A model generated the notes under the pieces. The model was not told where the DNA came from. It was given only the letters and a program-made list of their open reading frames with translations, and ran no database searches. A DNA stretch of 64,000 bases from an uncultured Alistipes sp. GTDB taxonomy: Bacteria; Bacteroidota; Bacteroidia; Bacteroidales; Rikenellaceae. Positions 1 to 9,473 of this stretch are shown piece by piece. Numbering within the stretch: position 1 is the first letter of the stretch; each line of letters starts with the position of its first letter. The translations under genes and the position numbers were made by a program. The stretch is taken from NCBI GenBank assembly GCA_900545315.1, contig UQYM01000002.1:1-64000 (forward strand), in the 5' to 3' direction.

Positions 1-22
1 CCCTGCCGGTCTCCCGGCAGGG
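1..22 (-). terminator. Stem-loop just downstream of rpsJ
   Basis: A perfect 9-bp stem (CCCTGCCGG / CCGGCAGGG) closes a TCTC loop, 42 bases past the rpsJ stop on the minus strand. It could be a terminator, an attenuator or a processing hairpin before the next ribosomal gene, which would be rplC in related genomes. The bases that would show a T-tract lie outside the window, so the role is undecided. Confidence 0.45.
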
Positions 23-64
23 ATTTGAACCTCGTCTATGACTCAAGAGCCGTACCAGCCTTCA

Positions 65-370
65 TCACACCTTGATCTCAACCTCTACGCCGCTGGGCAA
101 CTCGAGCTTCATCAATGCATCGATCGTCTTAGGAGTCGAGCTGTAGATGTCGAGAATACGTTTGCAGGTAGAGAGCTCGAACTGCTCGCGTGCCTTCTTG
201 TTTACGAAGGTCGAACGGTTCACCGTGAAGATCTTCTTCTGGGTAGGCAGCGGAATCGGCCCGCTGACAACTGCTCCAGTCCCCTTCACCGTCTTAACGA
301 TCTTCTCTGCCGATTTGTCAACCAGATTGTGATCGTAGGCTTTCAGTTTGATTCTTATTTTCTGGCTCAT
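65..370 (-). CDS. rpsJ: 30S ribosomal protein S10
   Basis: This encodes ribosomal protein S10 (101 residues, the usual length), a component of the 30S head that also acts in NusB-dependent antitermination. The central segment [15 protein letters not shown] followed by KKAREQFE is the family signature. It is the fourth gene of a minus-strand operon rpsL-rpsG-fusA-rpsJ and starts 9 bases after the fusA stop, so it is probably translated from the same message. This order joins the str and S10 operons, as is common in Bacteroidota. Identification is certain. Confidence 0.97.
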   Translation of the reverse strand: MSQKIRIKLKAYDHNLVDKSAEKIVKTVKGTGAVVSGPIPLPTQKKIFTVNRSTFVNKKAREQFELSTCKRILDIYSSTPKTIDALMKLELPSGVEVEIKV

Positions 371-379
371 ATTTCTTGA

Positions 380-2497
380 TTATTCTATCGATCCTTTTTT
401 ACCATTTGATTTCTCGATAATCTCTTTTGCCAAGTTTGCAGGCACTTCGTCGAAGTGCGAGAACTCCATCGAAGAGGTTGCACGGCCCGAAGAGATCGTA
501 CGCAGTACGGTTACATAACCGAACATCTCTGACAAAGGCACCTTAGCACTTACGACACGTGCGTTACCTTTGGTCTCCATGCCGTTGATCTGGCCACGAC
601 GTTTGTTCAAGTCGCCGATGATGTCACCCATGTTCTCCTCAGGGGTTACAACCTCTACCGACATGATCGGTTCCAAAATAACGGGAGATGCTTTGCGTGC
701 CGCCTCACGGAAACCGTTACGAGCACAAATCTCAAATGAAAGAGCATCAGAGTCAACCGGGTGGAACGATCCATCCAATACGGTTACCTTCATGCTGTCC
801 AGCGGGAAGCCTGCCAACGGACCATTGGTCATTGAAGACTCAAATCCCTTCTGAATAGCCGGCATATACTCCTTAGGAATGTTACCACCTTTAACCACAT
901 CCTCGAACTGAAGACCCATCTTACCCTCTTCGGCTGGTCCAATCTCGAAGACAATGTCGGCAAACTTACCACGACCACCGGTCTGTTTCTTGAACACCTC
1001 ACGGTGCTGAACCTTCGACTTCAGTGACTCCTTGTAGTTAACCTGAGGTGCACCCTGGTTGATCTCTACACCGAACTCACGTTTCAGACGGTCAACGATG
1101 ATCTCCAAGTGAAGCTCACCCATACCGCTGATGACGGTCTGACCACTGTCCGGATCGGTTCTTACGGTAAAGGTCGGGTCCTCCTCAGCCAGTTTACCCA
1201 GCGCGATTCCCAACTTGTCGAGATCCTTCTGAGTCTTGGGCTCTACTGCCAAACCAATCACCGGCTCAGGGAAGGTGATAGACTCCAGAACGATTGGATG
1301 ATCCTCGTCGCACAAGGTATCACCGGTGCGGATCTCTTTGAAACCTACCGCTGCACAGATATCACCAGCACCTACAACCTCCATCGGGTTCTGTTTGTTG
1401 GCGTGCATCTGATACAGACGGCTGATACGCTCCTTCTTGCCACTGCGGCTGTTGTGTACATAAGAACCGGCCTCCAGTTTACCCGAGTAAACACGAACGA
1501 ATGCCAAACGACCTACGAACGGGTCAGTTGCAATCTTGAAGGCCAAACCGCAGAACGGATCGTTAATATTCGGATGACGTTTGGTCTCCTCACCGGTACG
1601 TGGATCGGTGCCGACTACAGCCTCGATATCCAGCGGCGAGGGCAGGAATGCCATCACATAGTCCAGCAACAGCTGAACACCTTTGTTCTTGAATGATGAA
1701 CCGCACAACATCGGCACGATCTGCATGCTGATGGTCGCTTTACGAATCGCTGCGATCAACTCGTCGGCAGTGATCGAATCCGGATCCTCGAAGAATTTCT
1801 CCATCAAAGCCTCGTCGGTAGCCGCAACCTCCTCAATCAGTTTGTTACGCCACTCAGCCGCTTCAGCCTTCATATTCTCGGGAATCTCTTCGTAGGTGTA
1901 GTTCACCAACTCATTCTTCTTGGCATCATCATAAATGATCGCCTTATTATATATAAGGTCTACCAAACCCGTAAACTTGTCCTCCGATCCGATCGGCAAA
2001 ACAATCGGCATCGCAGTAGCACCAAGGCGCTCCTTAACCTGTGCACATACAGCCAGGAAGTCTGCACCAGTACGGTCCATCTTGTTTACGTAACCAATAC
2101 GGGGTACCTTATATTTATCAGCCTGACGCCATACCGTCTCAGACTGCGGCTCAACACCACCTACTGCACAGAAGGTAGCAATCGCACCGTCCAATACACG
2201 CAGCGAACGCTCTACCTCTGCCGTGAAGTCAACGTGACCCGGGGTATCGATAATGTTAATCTGATATACCTGGCCCTTGTAGTGCCAAAATGCAGTGGTC
2301 GCTGCCGAAGTAATGGTAATACCACGCTCCTGCTCCTGAACCATCCAGTCCATCGTAGCAGCTCCTTCGTGCACCTCACCGATCTTGTGCGTCTTACCGG
2401 TGTAGAAAAGAATACGCTCTGAGGTCGTCGTCTTACCGGCATCAATGTGTGCCATGATACCGATATTCCTCGTATATTTCAAATCTCTTGTCGCCAT
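380..2497 (-). CDS. fusA: Translation elongation factor G
   Basis: EF-G is the GTPase that moves tRNAs and mRNA through the ribosome after peptide bond formation and works with RRF in recycling. The 705-residue protein shows all G motifs: P-loop AHIDAGKT (16-23), RGITI (58-62), DTPGH (84-88) and NKMD (138-141), followed by the EF-G domains II-V. It lies between rpsG (17-base gap) and rpsJ (9-base gap). The str-operon location marks it as the housekeeping copy, although many Bacteroidota carry extra EF-G paralogs elsewhere. Confidence 0.97.
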   Translation of the reverse strand: MATRDLKYTRNIGIMAHIDAGKTTTSERILFYTGKTHKIGEVHEGAATMDWMVQEQERGITITSAATTAFWHYKGQVYQINIIDTPGHVDFTAEVERSLRVLDGAIATFCAVGGVEPQSETVWRQADKYKVPRIGYVNKMDRTGADFLAVCAQVKERLGATAMPIVLPIGSEDKFTGLVDLIYNKAIIYDDAKKNELVNYTYEEIPENMKAEAAEWRNKLIEEVAATDEALMEKFFEDPDSITADELIAAIRKATISMQIVPMLCGSSFKNKGVQLLLDYVMAFLPSPLDIEAVVGTDPRTGEETKRHPNINDPFCGLAFKIATDPFVGRLAFVRVYSGKLEAGSYVHNSRSGKKERISRLYQMHANKQNPMEVVGAGDICAAVGFKEIRTGDTLCDEDHPIVLESITFPEPVIGLAVEPKTQKDLDKLGIALGKLAEEDPTFTVRTDPDSGQTVISGMGELHLEIIVDRLKREFGVEINQGAPQVNYKESLKSKVQHREVFKKQTGGRGKFADIVFEIGPAEEGKMGLQFEDVVKGGNIPKEYMPAIQKGFESSMTNGPLAGFPLDSMKVTVLDGSFHPVDSDALSFEICARNGFREAARKASPVILEPIMSVEVVTPEENMGDIIGDLNKRRGQINGMETKGNARVVSAKVPLSEMFGYVTVLRTISSGRATSSMEFSHFDEVPANLAKEIIEKSNGKKGSIE

Positions 2498-2514
2498 ATG
2501 CTTTCCTCTACCGA

Positions 2515-2991
2515 TTAAAATCTAAAGTGTGCAAATGCTTTGTTGGCCTCTGCCATACGGTGCATCTCCTCCTTACGTTTGAAGGCTGCACCCTCTTCAT
2601 TATAGGCAGCCTGAATCTCTGCTGCCAACTTCTCGGCCATCGAGTGACCTGCGCGCTTGCGAGAGTAAAGGATAAGGTTTCTCATTGCCAAAGAAACTTT
2701 GCGCTCGGGTCTTACCTCGGTCGGCACCTGGAACGTCGCTCCTCCTACGCGGCGAGATTTTACCTCTACCTGCGGAGTAATGTTCTCCAACGCTTTCTTC
2801 CAGATTTCGAGAGGAGCCTTGTCTGCATCCTTCATCTTCTCGCCTACGATCTCTATCGCATCATAGAAAATCGCATAGGCAATACTCTTCTTACCATCCA
2901 GCATAAGGTTATTCACAAACCTCGTCACAAGTACTTCTCCGAACTTGGGATCTGGAAGTAGAATTCGCTTTTTAGGCTTCGCTTTTCTCAT
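2515..2991 (-). CDS. rpsG: 30S ribosomal protein S7
   Basis: S7 binds 16S rRNA early and organises the head of the 30S subunit near the E site. The protein has 158 residues, normal for this phylum, begins MRKAKPKKR and contains the [18 protein letters not shown] segment characteristic of S7. It lies 43 bases downstream of rpsL and 17 bases upstream of fusA in the same transcript. In other bacteria S7 represses its own operon translationally; no such element was identified here. Confidence 0.97.
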   Translation of the reverse strand: MRKAKPKKRILLPDPKFGEVLVTRFVNNLMLDGKKSIAYAIFYDAIEIVGEKMKDADKAPLEIWKKALENITPQVEVKSRRVGGATFQVPTEVRPERKVSLAMRNLILYSRKRAGHSMAEKLAAEIQAAYNEEGAAFKRKEEMHRMAEANKAFAHFRF

Positions 2992-3034
2992 TGCTTAAAC
3001 TCTTAATAACTCTTTTGTAACTCCAATTAATTCC

Positions 3035-3424
3035 TTACTTCTTCTTTGCACCCTCTTTTGGACGTTTTGCCCCATACTTCGAACGACGCTGACGACGACC
3101 GTCAACTCCCGCTGAGTCCAAAGCTCCACGTACCAAGTGATAACGTACACCCGGCAGATCCTTTACACGACCACCGCGTACCAAAACAATCGAGTGCTCC
3201 TGCAAATTGTGTCCTTCACCCGGAATGTAGGCATTCACCTCTTTACCATTGGTCAGACGTACACGTGCTACCTTACGCATCGCAGAGTTCGGCTTTTTGG
3301 GGGTCGTCGTGTACACACGTACACATACTCCACGACGTTGAGGACATGCATCCAACGCCGGTGCCTTACTGGTAAAGCTAGGCGTCAATCTTCCTTTCCG
3401 TACTAACTGTTGAATCGTTGGCAT
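3035..3424 (-). CDS. rpsL: 30S ribosomal protein S12
   Basis: S12 sits at the decoding centre and affects tRNA selection accuracy. The 129-residue protein has the conserved [13 protein letters not shown] and [10 protein letters not shown] segments and a basic tail ending GAKKK, slightly longer than the E. coli protein. Lys43 and Lys88 (same numbering as E. coli) are both present; these are the positions usually altered in streptomycin-resistant mutants, so this allele looks wild type. It is the first gene of the operon, with a 5' UTR of about 70 bases below a consensus promoter. Confidence 0.97.
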   Translation of the reverse strand: MPTIQQLVRKGRLTPSFTSKAPALDACPQRRGVCVRVYTTTPKKPNSAMRKVARVRLTNGKEVNAYIPGEGHNLQEHSIVLVRGGRVKDLPGVRYHLVRGALDSAGVDGRRQRRSKYGAKRPKEGAKKK

Positions 3425-3498
3425 TTCAAATCCTTTAGTTAAACTTTATCCTTTACTTTTGGGCATAAAATCCCCTTACATTTGTACAAAATGGACTG

Positions 3499-3529
3499 CA
3501 AAGATACCGCTTTTTCCCGATTCTGCAAA
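3499..3529 (-). promoter_or_regulatory. Consensus promoter of the rpsL operon
   Basis: On the minus strand TTTG (3526-3529) is followed after exactly 19 bases by TATCTTTG (3499-3506). This matches the Bacteroidota primary sigma consensus TTTG-N19-TAnnTTTG. Transcription would start near 3493, about 70 bases before the rpsL ATG. Confidence 0.85.
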
Positions 3530-4062
3530 TCAAAACCAACTTTTTTCGCTGATTATCCGCTCTTTTACCCCTCCCAACACCCCCTAAAACCCCTCTTATT
3601 TATCATTTATTTTTATTGAATTTATAAAATTATAATATCATCCTATTTAGAAGCCTCGATTTGTCGTTTAGACGTTGATCCTGTGCAGGTTCCAAATCCT
3701 GCTGAACAAATCGTGCGGAAAGTCGCCGTTTTATTTTATCTTTGTGTGGAAATATCGGCTAAAATATCAGCCAATAATACGATAACGGACCGTAATGCGT
3801 CCCGAATCTACGGATCGCATTACCTCTCCAAAACCCAAAACAAACAAAATTCTCATACCCCCTAACAATCAATAAAAATCCCGCGCAAATCATCACCAAG
3901 TCTGTATCCACAATAAAGAATACTTCTGATTTTGCGTCGGAACCGTAATAAACCTCTTTCCCGAACTACAACAACCCAGCTCCCCACCAAACCAAAAGAG
4001 CAAAAACCAACCAACACAATTCAATAAAAACTTAACTATCAATAAAAACCCGACCGTAACAA
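3530..4062. other. Intergenic gap between the rpsL promoter and the esterases
   Basis: No gene is convincing here. The stretch is AT-rich. It holds a plus-strand -7 box TATCTTTG (3737-3744) without a clear -33 box, a hairpin formed by GTAATGCG and CGCATTAC (about 3792-3823), and three copies of (A)TCAATAAAAA (3868-3878, 4021-4030, 4038-4048). If the -7 box is used, the first esterase has a leader of more than 300 bases. A 60-codon frame at 3683-3865 has no coding character. Confidence 0.6.
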
Positions 4063-4953
4063 ATGAAAAAGAACTTCTTATTATTATTGGCCCTGCTGCT
4101 GATTTCGGGCAGCGCCTTCGCTCAGACCGTGGATACCATAGCCATCCTGAGCCCCTCAATGCACAAAACCATTAAAACGGTTGTCGTGCTGCCAGCCAGC
4201 TACGACAAATCCCCAAATAAAAAATATCCGGTAGTCTATCTGCTGCACGGACACGGAGGAGATTACGGCGTCTATGTCAACCGGACCCGCCCCGAACTGC
4301 CCCAGGATGTCTCCAAAATCGACTGCATCGCCGTCTGCCCCGATGGCGGCCGCAACAGCTGGTACTGGGACAGCCCGGCAGATCCCAACAACCGCTATGA
4401 AACCTTCGTGGCCGAAGAGCTCGTCAAATACATCGACGAACACTACCGGACCATCGCCGACCGCACCGGACGGGCCATCACCGGCTTCAGCATGGGTGGT
4501 CATGGCGCACTCTGGCTCGCATTCCGCCACACCGACACCTTCGGTGCCTGCGGCTCAATGAGCGGCGGCGTCGATATCCGCCCCTTCCCCGACCAATGGG
4601 ATATGAAACAGTGGCTCGGCGAATACTCAAAATACCCCAAAGTGTGGAACGACCATACCGTCATCACCCAACTCTATCGTCTGCGCCCGGAACCCCACGT
4701 ACAGGGCGGCCGAGGTAACGACTGGATGATGAAATCGGTTGAAGGCCGCCCTGCAATCATCATCGATTGCGGCATCGACGACTTCTTCTACGATGTCAAT
4801 GTGGCCCTGCACGAAGCCATGCAGCACAACAACATCGCTCACACCTTCATCACCCGCCCGGGAGTTCACACCCACACCTACTGGCACTACGCTCTCCCCT
4901 TCCAACTGCTCTTCTTCCACGAGTATTTCGAACGGGAGGCTCAACCTGAATAA
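4063..4953 (+). CDS. Secreted alpha/beta-hydrolase esterase (esterase D family)
   Basis: This is a 296-residue putative carboxylesterase of the PF00756 family (esterase D, feruloyl and tributyrin esterases). A signal peptide (1-20, ending SGSAFA) predicts export to the periplasm. The fold shows YLLHGHGG (59-66), the nucleophile elbow GFSMGGHGA with Ser143, an acid candidate at Asp239/240 in IDCGIDD, and His269 or His271 in GVHTHTYWH. The start follows an AT-rich leader and gives a clean signal peptide. A second esterase of the same family follows 148 bases downstream, suggesting tandem duplication. The substrate is unknown; polysaccharide deacylation or S-formylglutathione-like hydrolysis are family possibilities. 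Confidence 0.85.
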   Translation: MKKNFLLLLALLLISGSAFAQTVDTIAILSPSMHKTIKTVVVLPASYDKSPNKKYPVVYLLHGHGGDYGVYVNRTRPELPQDVSKIDCIAVCPDGGRNSWYWDSPADPNNRYETFVAEELVKYIDEHYRTIADRTGRAITGFSMGGHGALWLAFRHTDTFGACGSMSGGVDIRPFPDQWDMKQWLGEYSKYPKVWNDHTVITQLYRLRPEPHVQGGRGNDWMMKSVEGRPAIIIDCGIDDFFYDVNVALHEAMQHNNIAHTFITRPGVHTHTYWHYALPFQLLFFHEYFEREAQPE

Positions 4954-4972
4954 ATTTACCTCCATACAAGTA

Positions 4973-5003
4973 ATACAAAAGCTGCCAATGGCAGCTTTTG
5001 TAT
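4973..5003 (+). terminator. Rho-independent terminator after the first esterase
   Basis: A perfect 14-bp stem ATACAAAAGCTGCC / GGCAGCTTTTGTAT with loop AAT lies 19 bases past the stop. The 3' arm is T-rich and runs into TATTTATAT. It would work in either direction and implies that the two esterase genes are transcribed separately. Confidence 0.75.
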
Positions 5004-5101
5004 TTATATCCGGAAGGCTTCTTGAGTCGAGCATTTTTGTAGATTCAAATCGTCCCAATCCTGTCAAACACAACTCGTAAACCAATTAACCCGCCTACTC
5101 T

Positions 5102-6238
5102 ATGATCACCCTCACCGGCCAATCTACAACAAACACAAATTTTCAAACGCCAACGGTCTATAATCGTCCATCGTGCATAATTCCAAATAAGAGGCAGCTC
5201 TCAACTGTAAATTATGACACAACAACCTCAATCTCCGATTGGACCGTATTCTCCTCAAAATTCAATAGAGACAGCCTCTTTCCAAGGGTAAAAGCTCGAT
5301 TCGGATTGTTGCTGCTAATATGCATCATTTTATGCTTCAGCTCCACCACAACATTTGCAGCTGAAAAGCCTCGCAACCCAAAGGCCTCTGCACTCCTGAC
5401 TTCAATGCCCCAGGTCGATACCGTAACAGTCTGGAGCCAGTCGATGCACAAACCGATCAAAAATGTGGTCATACTTCCCGCGACATACAACCAACAAGAC
5501 ACAACTCGTCATTGGCCAGTCGTCTATCTGCTGCACGGTTTTCGCGGACGTTACGATACCTGGATCAACAAAACACAACCAGCCCTGCCCGAAGCAGCCT
5601 CACGCATGGGAGAGATCATCGTCTGCCCGGACGGCGGATTCAGCAGCTGGTATTGGGACAGCCCCATCGACTCGACAATGCGCTACGAGACCTATATCAC
5701 CCAAGAGTTGATCCCGGCCATCGACAGCCTCTACCAAACCCGACCTTCACGCAAGGGACGCGCCATCACCGGATATAGCATGGGCGGACACGGAGCACTC
5801 TACCTCGCACTGAGACATCCATCCCTGTTCGGGGCATGCGGCTCCATGAGCGGAGGGGTAGCCTTGGCCCCATTCCCCAAAAACTGGGATATTGAAAAAC
5901 GAATCGGTCCCTGCCTCGAAAACCCACAACGCTGGGAAGAGTACTCTGTCATGGGACAACTCTGGCGTGCCGTCCCCTTTAATGATCGAAGCCGTGAAGT
6001 GGCAGGACTACCCTCGGTCGATCCCTCATCGGAATTACAAGCCGGACAGCTGGCCATATTCATCGACTGTGGAACCGAGGACTATTTCTACAACGTAAAC
6101 ATGCGTCTCCACGAAGAGCTACTCTACCGTAACGTTCCTCACGAATTCATCATCCGCCCCGGACGCCACACCCACAACTACTGGCGACACGCCGTAGAGT
6201 TTCACCTGCTCTTCTTCCGCGACTTCTTTAACCAATAA
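5102..6238 (+). CDS. Second esterase D family hydrolase, tandem paralog
   Basis: This paralog of the preceding esterase shares long stretches with it, for example CPDGG..SWYWDSP, GRAITG(F/Y)SMGGHGAL and FGACGSMSGGV. The nucleophile is Ser226 in GYSMGGHGA, the acid lies in IDCGTED and the base in GRHTHNYW. The open frame gives 378 residues, but the first 60 residues are Thr/Asn/Ser-rich with no homology. A hydrophobic signal-like segment lies at 66-87, ending STTTFAA. No other in-frame ATG precedes it, so translation may begin at a TTG near residue 69; the listed start is probably too long. The protein is likely periplasmic. Confidence 0.8.
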   Translation: MITLTGQSTTNTNFQTPTVYNRPSCIIPNKRQLSTVNYDTTTSISDWTVFSSKFNRDSLFPRVKARFGLLLLICIILCFSSTTTFAAEKPRNPKASALLTSMPQVDTVTVWSQSMHKPIKNVVILPATYNQQDTTRHWPVVYLLHGFRGRYDTWINKTQPALPEAASRMGEIIVCPDGGFSSWYWDSPIDSTMRYETYITQELIPAIDSLYQTRPSRKGRAITGYSMGGHGALYLALRHPSLFGACGSMSGGVALAPFPKNWDIEKRIGPCLENPQRWEEYSVMGQLWRAVPFNDRSREVAGLPSVDPSSELQAGQLAIFIDCGTEDYFYNVNMRLHEELLYRNVPHEFIIRPGRHTHNYWRHAVEFHLLFFRDFFNQ

Positions 6239-6338
6239 CACACCCGACACACTTCAGTCCCTCCACATCCACACAAGCGTGACCGCAGAATCGTATAATT
6301 TGTATAATTTTACATCGTCAAATTAAACGATCGACAGC

Positions 6339-6710
6339 ATGGCTGAGCACATCTTCACACTCGAAGCCGAAGGCGACGAACGCATCTGGAGACAGATGAA
6401 CGTCCACCTTCACCTATACTCCTACGACGCCGACGGCAACTCTCACGGCGTCGTCAGTGCCGACAACGACGCCTCAACCATCCACAAGTCGGGCTGCAAA
6501 CTTAGTGTCAGCAGCCCCGCCCCAACTGCCGAAGCCGCCATCTGCCTCTATGTTGTCCCGCGAGGACTACCCGAATCGGATCGCGTATCGGACTCCCCTC
6601 CATTGAAATTGACGCTGCGCGTGCTTCGCGACGGTCAAGTGATCGACACCATGAAGCGGCAAATCAACCAATTCGGCGGAGACCAACTGATTAACATCAG
6701 GTACAAATAG
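6339..6710 (+). CDS. Small protein of unknown function
   Basis: The 123-residue product is acidic to neutral, has no signal peptide or membrane segment, and begins MAEHIFTLEAEGDERIWRQM. I do not recognise a family. The central part is rich in beta-prone stretches (VHLHLYSY, LKLTLRVL, INIRYK at the end), suggesting a small beta-sandwich. It stands alone, 100 bases after the second esterase and before a bidirectional terminator. AT-rich sequence TATAATTTGTATAATTTTA (6293-6311) lies about 27 bases upstream and may be its promoter. Codon use resembles that of its neighbours, so it is probably a real gene. Confidence 0.6.
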   Translation: MAEHIFTLEAEGDERIWRQMNVHLHLYSYDADGNSHGVVSADNDASTIHKSGCKLSVSSPAPTAEAAICLYVVPRGLPESDRVSDSPPLKLTLRVLRDGQVIDTMKRQINQFGGDQLINIRYK

Positions 6711-7187
6711 CTCTACGCCCCATCCCTACCCGCGTGATAAACAATGAGGCATTGGGGAAGCGAGGGGAGAATAAAAGTAACAACCAAAGCGAACGAGGGG
6801 AAGCAGGAAACAGAGGGGAGACGAGAATAAAAAAGGGATAGAACGACAAGAGGTATTAGAATGGACAATGCACTAAATAAAACGGCACAAAACGCTCAGG
6901 CGAGCACATGCACACTTTGTGCATAGCGTGCTGTCCGAACATCTTACTGCCCAATCGCCCGTTCGTCTGTTCGCTGCCCCGCGCGTCATCCGCTACCCTT
7001 TAGCAATAAAAAGCGACTGCAGAGTTGTATGGTAACTCTGCAGTCGCTTTTACTATTACGGGATGCCCTATCATCCACTATAAGTAAGGTAGAGACAGTG
7101 CAACACAATATGACACGGAGACAAGCTGTTTATACGCTTTTACACACTATTTCGAAACCTCCAACAGCTACCCCTCTCTGCAGCGGT
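6711..7187. other. Intergenic gap with purine-rich stretch
   Basis: This contains a purine-rich run (about 6750-6860), a small hairpin GCAC-ACTTT-GTGC (about 6909-6922) and the bidirectional terminator listed separately. No coding signal was found. Confidence 0.5.
7008..7051. terminator. Bidirectional terminator between convergent genes
   Basis: A long perfect stem pairs AAAAGCGACTGCAGAGTT with AACTCTGCAGTCGCTTTT around a GTATGGT loop. A-tracts and T-tracts on both sides allow function for the plus-strand unknown gene and for the minus-strand peptidase that ends at 7188. Confidence 0.8.
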
Positions 7188-9347
7188 TTAGTGCTTGCTG
7201 AGTTTCCGAATCCCGGTATTCCAGAACAGGAATGAATAGATATCGGTCTCCTCGTCAATGCGTTTCGAGGTGGGCTTGCCGGCTCCGTGGCCAGCATCGG
7301 TCTCGATACGGATCAGAATCGGATGATCACACCCCTGGGCCGCCTGCATCGTCGCCGCAAATTTAAACGAGTGCGCCGGAACAACCCGATCGTCATGATC
7401 CGCCGTGGTAATCAACGTGGCCGGATAACAGGTCCCCTTATGGATATTGTGCAACGGAGAGTAGGCATACAGATATGGGAACTGATCCGCATTGTCGCTG
7501 CGACCATACTCAACAGCCCATCCCCATCCACAGGTGAAATATTGATACCGCAACATATCCATCACACCCACTGCTGGCAAAGCTACCGCAAACAGATCGG
7601 GACGCTGCGTCATGCAGGCACCTACCAACAAACCGCCATTCGATCCGCCGGCAATCGCCAACTTCTCCTTGGTGGTGTACCCCTCACGAATCAGGTACTC
7701 ACCCGCTGCAATAAAGTCATCAAACACATTCTGCTTGTTGGCAAGCATACCGGCCTTGTGCCACTCCTCGCCATACTCTCCGCCTCCGCGCAGGTTGGCC
7801 AGCGCATACACACCGCCCTGCTCCATCAACAGTATATTCTCCGGCGAAAAGCCTGGAGTCCGGTTGATATTGAATCCGCCGTACCCATACAGATAGACCG
7901 TGTGGGAACCATCCAACTTAATATCCTTGCGGTGTACCAAGAACATCGAGACCTGTGTACCATCCTTGCTCGGATAGAACACCTGCTCCGACACAAATTG
8001 ATCCGGATCGAAATTCACCTTCGGAGATTTGAACAACTCCGAAGTTCCCTGCGCCAAATCATAACGGTAGATCTGTGTCGGCATCGTGAAGCTCGAATAA
8101 GAATAGAAGGTCTCCGTTGCCGAACGTTCCGCCTGCATTCCGCCCACAGTCCCAATACCGGGCAGCTCGACATCCCGGATCTTCTCTCCAGTCATTGAAT
8201 ACTGGCTGACCCGACTCTGCGCCTTATCCAACCAGAAGACCATCAGATTCTCGCCGGCCGTCACAGCGCCCTCCATCAGGCAATCGCCCTCCGGTACCAA
8301 CGTCGCAATCACCGGCTTCGTTCCGGTAAAATCGACCTGCAACAGCTGACCATTCAAGGCGTGATCATTCGTATAGAAGATGGCCTTGCCGTCACGTCCC
8401 GACACCAACGTATAATCGTAAGCAAATCCCGGGAACAGCACCTGGAAACCACTATTTGGAGCTGAAGTACGGACAACACCCGGCGTTTCGATCTTCTGAT
8501 AAAGGATCTCGGTGCCGCTGGTCCCTTCGGTTGAGGTGACAAAAAGCAGCTTCCCGTCACGGCTTACCGAAGCCGACAGATAACGCAACGGATGCGCTGA
8601 GTCGCTGTACACCAATTTATCTTCGGTCTGTTTCGTTCCCAATTTATGGTAATAGATCTTCTGATCACGGTTCTGTCCCGAAAGCACCTCTTTCGGATCG
8701 GGCTCATCGTATGCACTGTAATAAAAACCGTCGCCACTCCAAGTCGCTCCAGAAAATTTCACCCAACGGATCACATCAGGCAACGTCCGGCCCGTCGCGG
8801 TCTCCATCACACGAATCTCAACCCAGTCCGAACCCGAAGCCGCCGCCGCATAGGCCAAATAACGGTCATCCTTCGAAAACGACAGATCGACCAAAGCAAC
8901 CGTCCCCTGATCACTCAACGTATTGGGGTCCAGGAAAACCTCAGGTGTTCCATCCAATCCCTTCTGCCGGTACAAAATACTCTGGTTGCGCAAACCATCG
9001 TTCTCGAAAAAGAAATAGTAATCCCCAACCTTCTGAGGCACCCCGTATTTCGGGAAATTCCACAACTCCGTCAACCGCTTGCGCACCTGATCCCGATAGG
9101 GAATCTGTGACAAATAATCCTGCGTCACCGCATTCTCGGCCTTCACCCAGGCAGCCGTCTCTGCCGAGTTGTCATCCTCCATCCACCGATACGGATCGGC
9201 CACCTTTGTGCCAAAATAATCATCCACCGTGGAATCCATCCGCGCTACTGGATACGCTTTCACTACTATCTTTTTCATCCGATTCTGACATGCCGCCAAT
9301 GTCAATGCCAATACCGGCAAAACAACGGCTAAATACTGTTTTTTCAT
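7188..9347 (-). CDS. Prolyl oligopeptidase, lipoprotein (family S9A)
   Basis: This serine peptidase cleaves after proline in short peptides. The 719-residue protein has a lipoprotein signal (MKKQYLAVV...LAAC), an N-terminal beta-propeller region and a C-terminal alpha/beta hydrolase. Catalytic residues are Ser569 in GGSNGG, Asp about 653 in DHDDRVVP and His687 in DAGHG. The frame is open 16 codons further upstream, but that extension overlaps the -7 promoter box and lacks a signal, so the start at 9347 is preferred. It is divergent from dapD. It probably releases proline-containing peptides in the periplasm or at the outer membrane. Confidence 0.9.
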   Translation of the reverse strand: MKKQYLAVVLPVLALTLAACQNRMKKIVVKAYPVARMDSTVDDYFGTKVADPYRWMEDDNSAETAAWVKAENAVTQDYLSQIPYRDQVRKRLTELWNFPKYGVPQKVGDYYFFFENDGLRNQSILYRQKGLDGTPEVFLDPNTLSDQGTVALVDLSFSKDDRYLAYAAAASGSDWVEIRVMETATGRTLPDVIRWVKFSGATWSGDGFYYSAYDEPDPKEVLSGQNRDQKIYYHKLGTKQTEDKLVYSDSAHPLRYLSASVSRDGKLLFVTSTEGTSGTEILYQKIETPGVVRTSAPNSGFQVLFPGFAYDYTLVSGRDGKAIFYTNDHALNGQLLQVDFTGTKPVIATLVPEGDCLMEGAVTAGENLMVFWLDKAQSRVSQYSMTGEKIRDVELPGIGTVGGMQAERSATETFYSYSSFTMPTQIYRYDLAQGTSELFKSPKVNFDPDQFVSEQVFYPSKDGTQVSMFLVHRKDIKLDGSHTVYLYGYGGFNINRTPGFSPENILLMEQGGVYALANLRGGGEYGEEWHKAGMLANKQNVFDDFIAAGEYLIREGYTTKEKLAIAGGSNGGLLVGACMTQRPDLFAVALPAVGVMDMLRYQYFTCGWGWAVEYGRSDNADQFPYLYAYSPLHNIHKGTCYPATLITTADHDDRVVPAHSFKFAATMQAAQGCDHPILIRIETDAGHGAGKPTSKRIDEETDIYSFLFWNTGIRKLSKH

Positions 9348-9392
9348 CTTTAAGGCTCTATTTGTGAACAGTTGGAACACTACGTGCCTCAA

Positions 9393-9400
9393 CAAAGATA
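9393..9400 (-). promoter_or_regulatory. -7 promoter box of the prolyl oligopeptidase gene
   Basis: TATCTTTG on the minus strand matches the Bacteroidota -7 consensus. It lies about 45 bases before the chosen ATG and decides that start. No good -33 TTTG is visible. Confidence 0.6.
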
Positions 9401-9421
9401 TAAATATTCACAGAAAGTTAA

Positions 9422-9429
9422 TATATTTG
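9422..9429 (+). promoter_or_regulatory. -7 promoter box of dapD
   Basis: TATATTTG on the plus strand fits TAnnTTTG and lies 44 bases before the dapD ATG. It is only 22 bases from the opposing box of the peptidase gene, so the two promoters share their upstream region. Confidence 0.55.
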
Positions 9430-9473
9430 TCTTACGGCAGAGATCCCGTTGAACTGCCATAAATCCCTAAATT

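Noticed and set aside
1..62. A tRNA gene on the minus strand just after rpsJ
   Set aside because: Only a T-arm-like string fits the consensus. No complete acceptor or anticodon stem can be formed, and the 5' part would run into the rpsJ coding end.
3683..3865. 60-codon plus-strand frame upstream of the esterase
   Set aside because: Codon use and composition look random and it overlaps the hairpin of the leader. No family resemblance.
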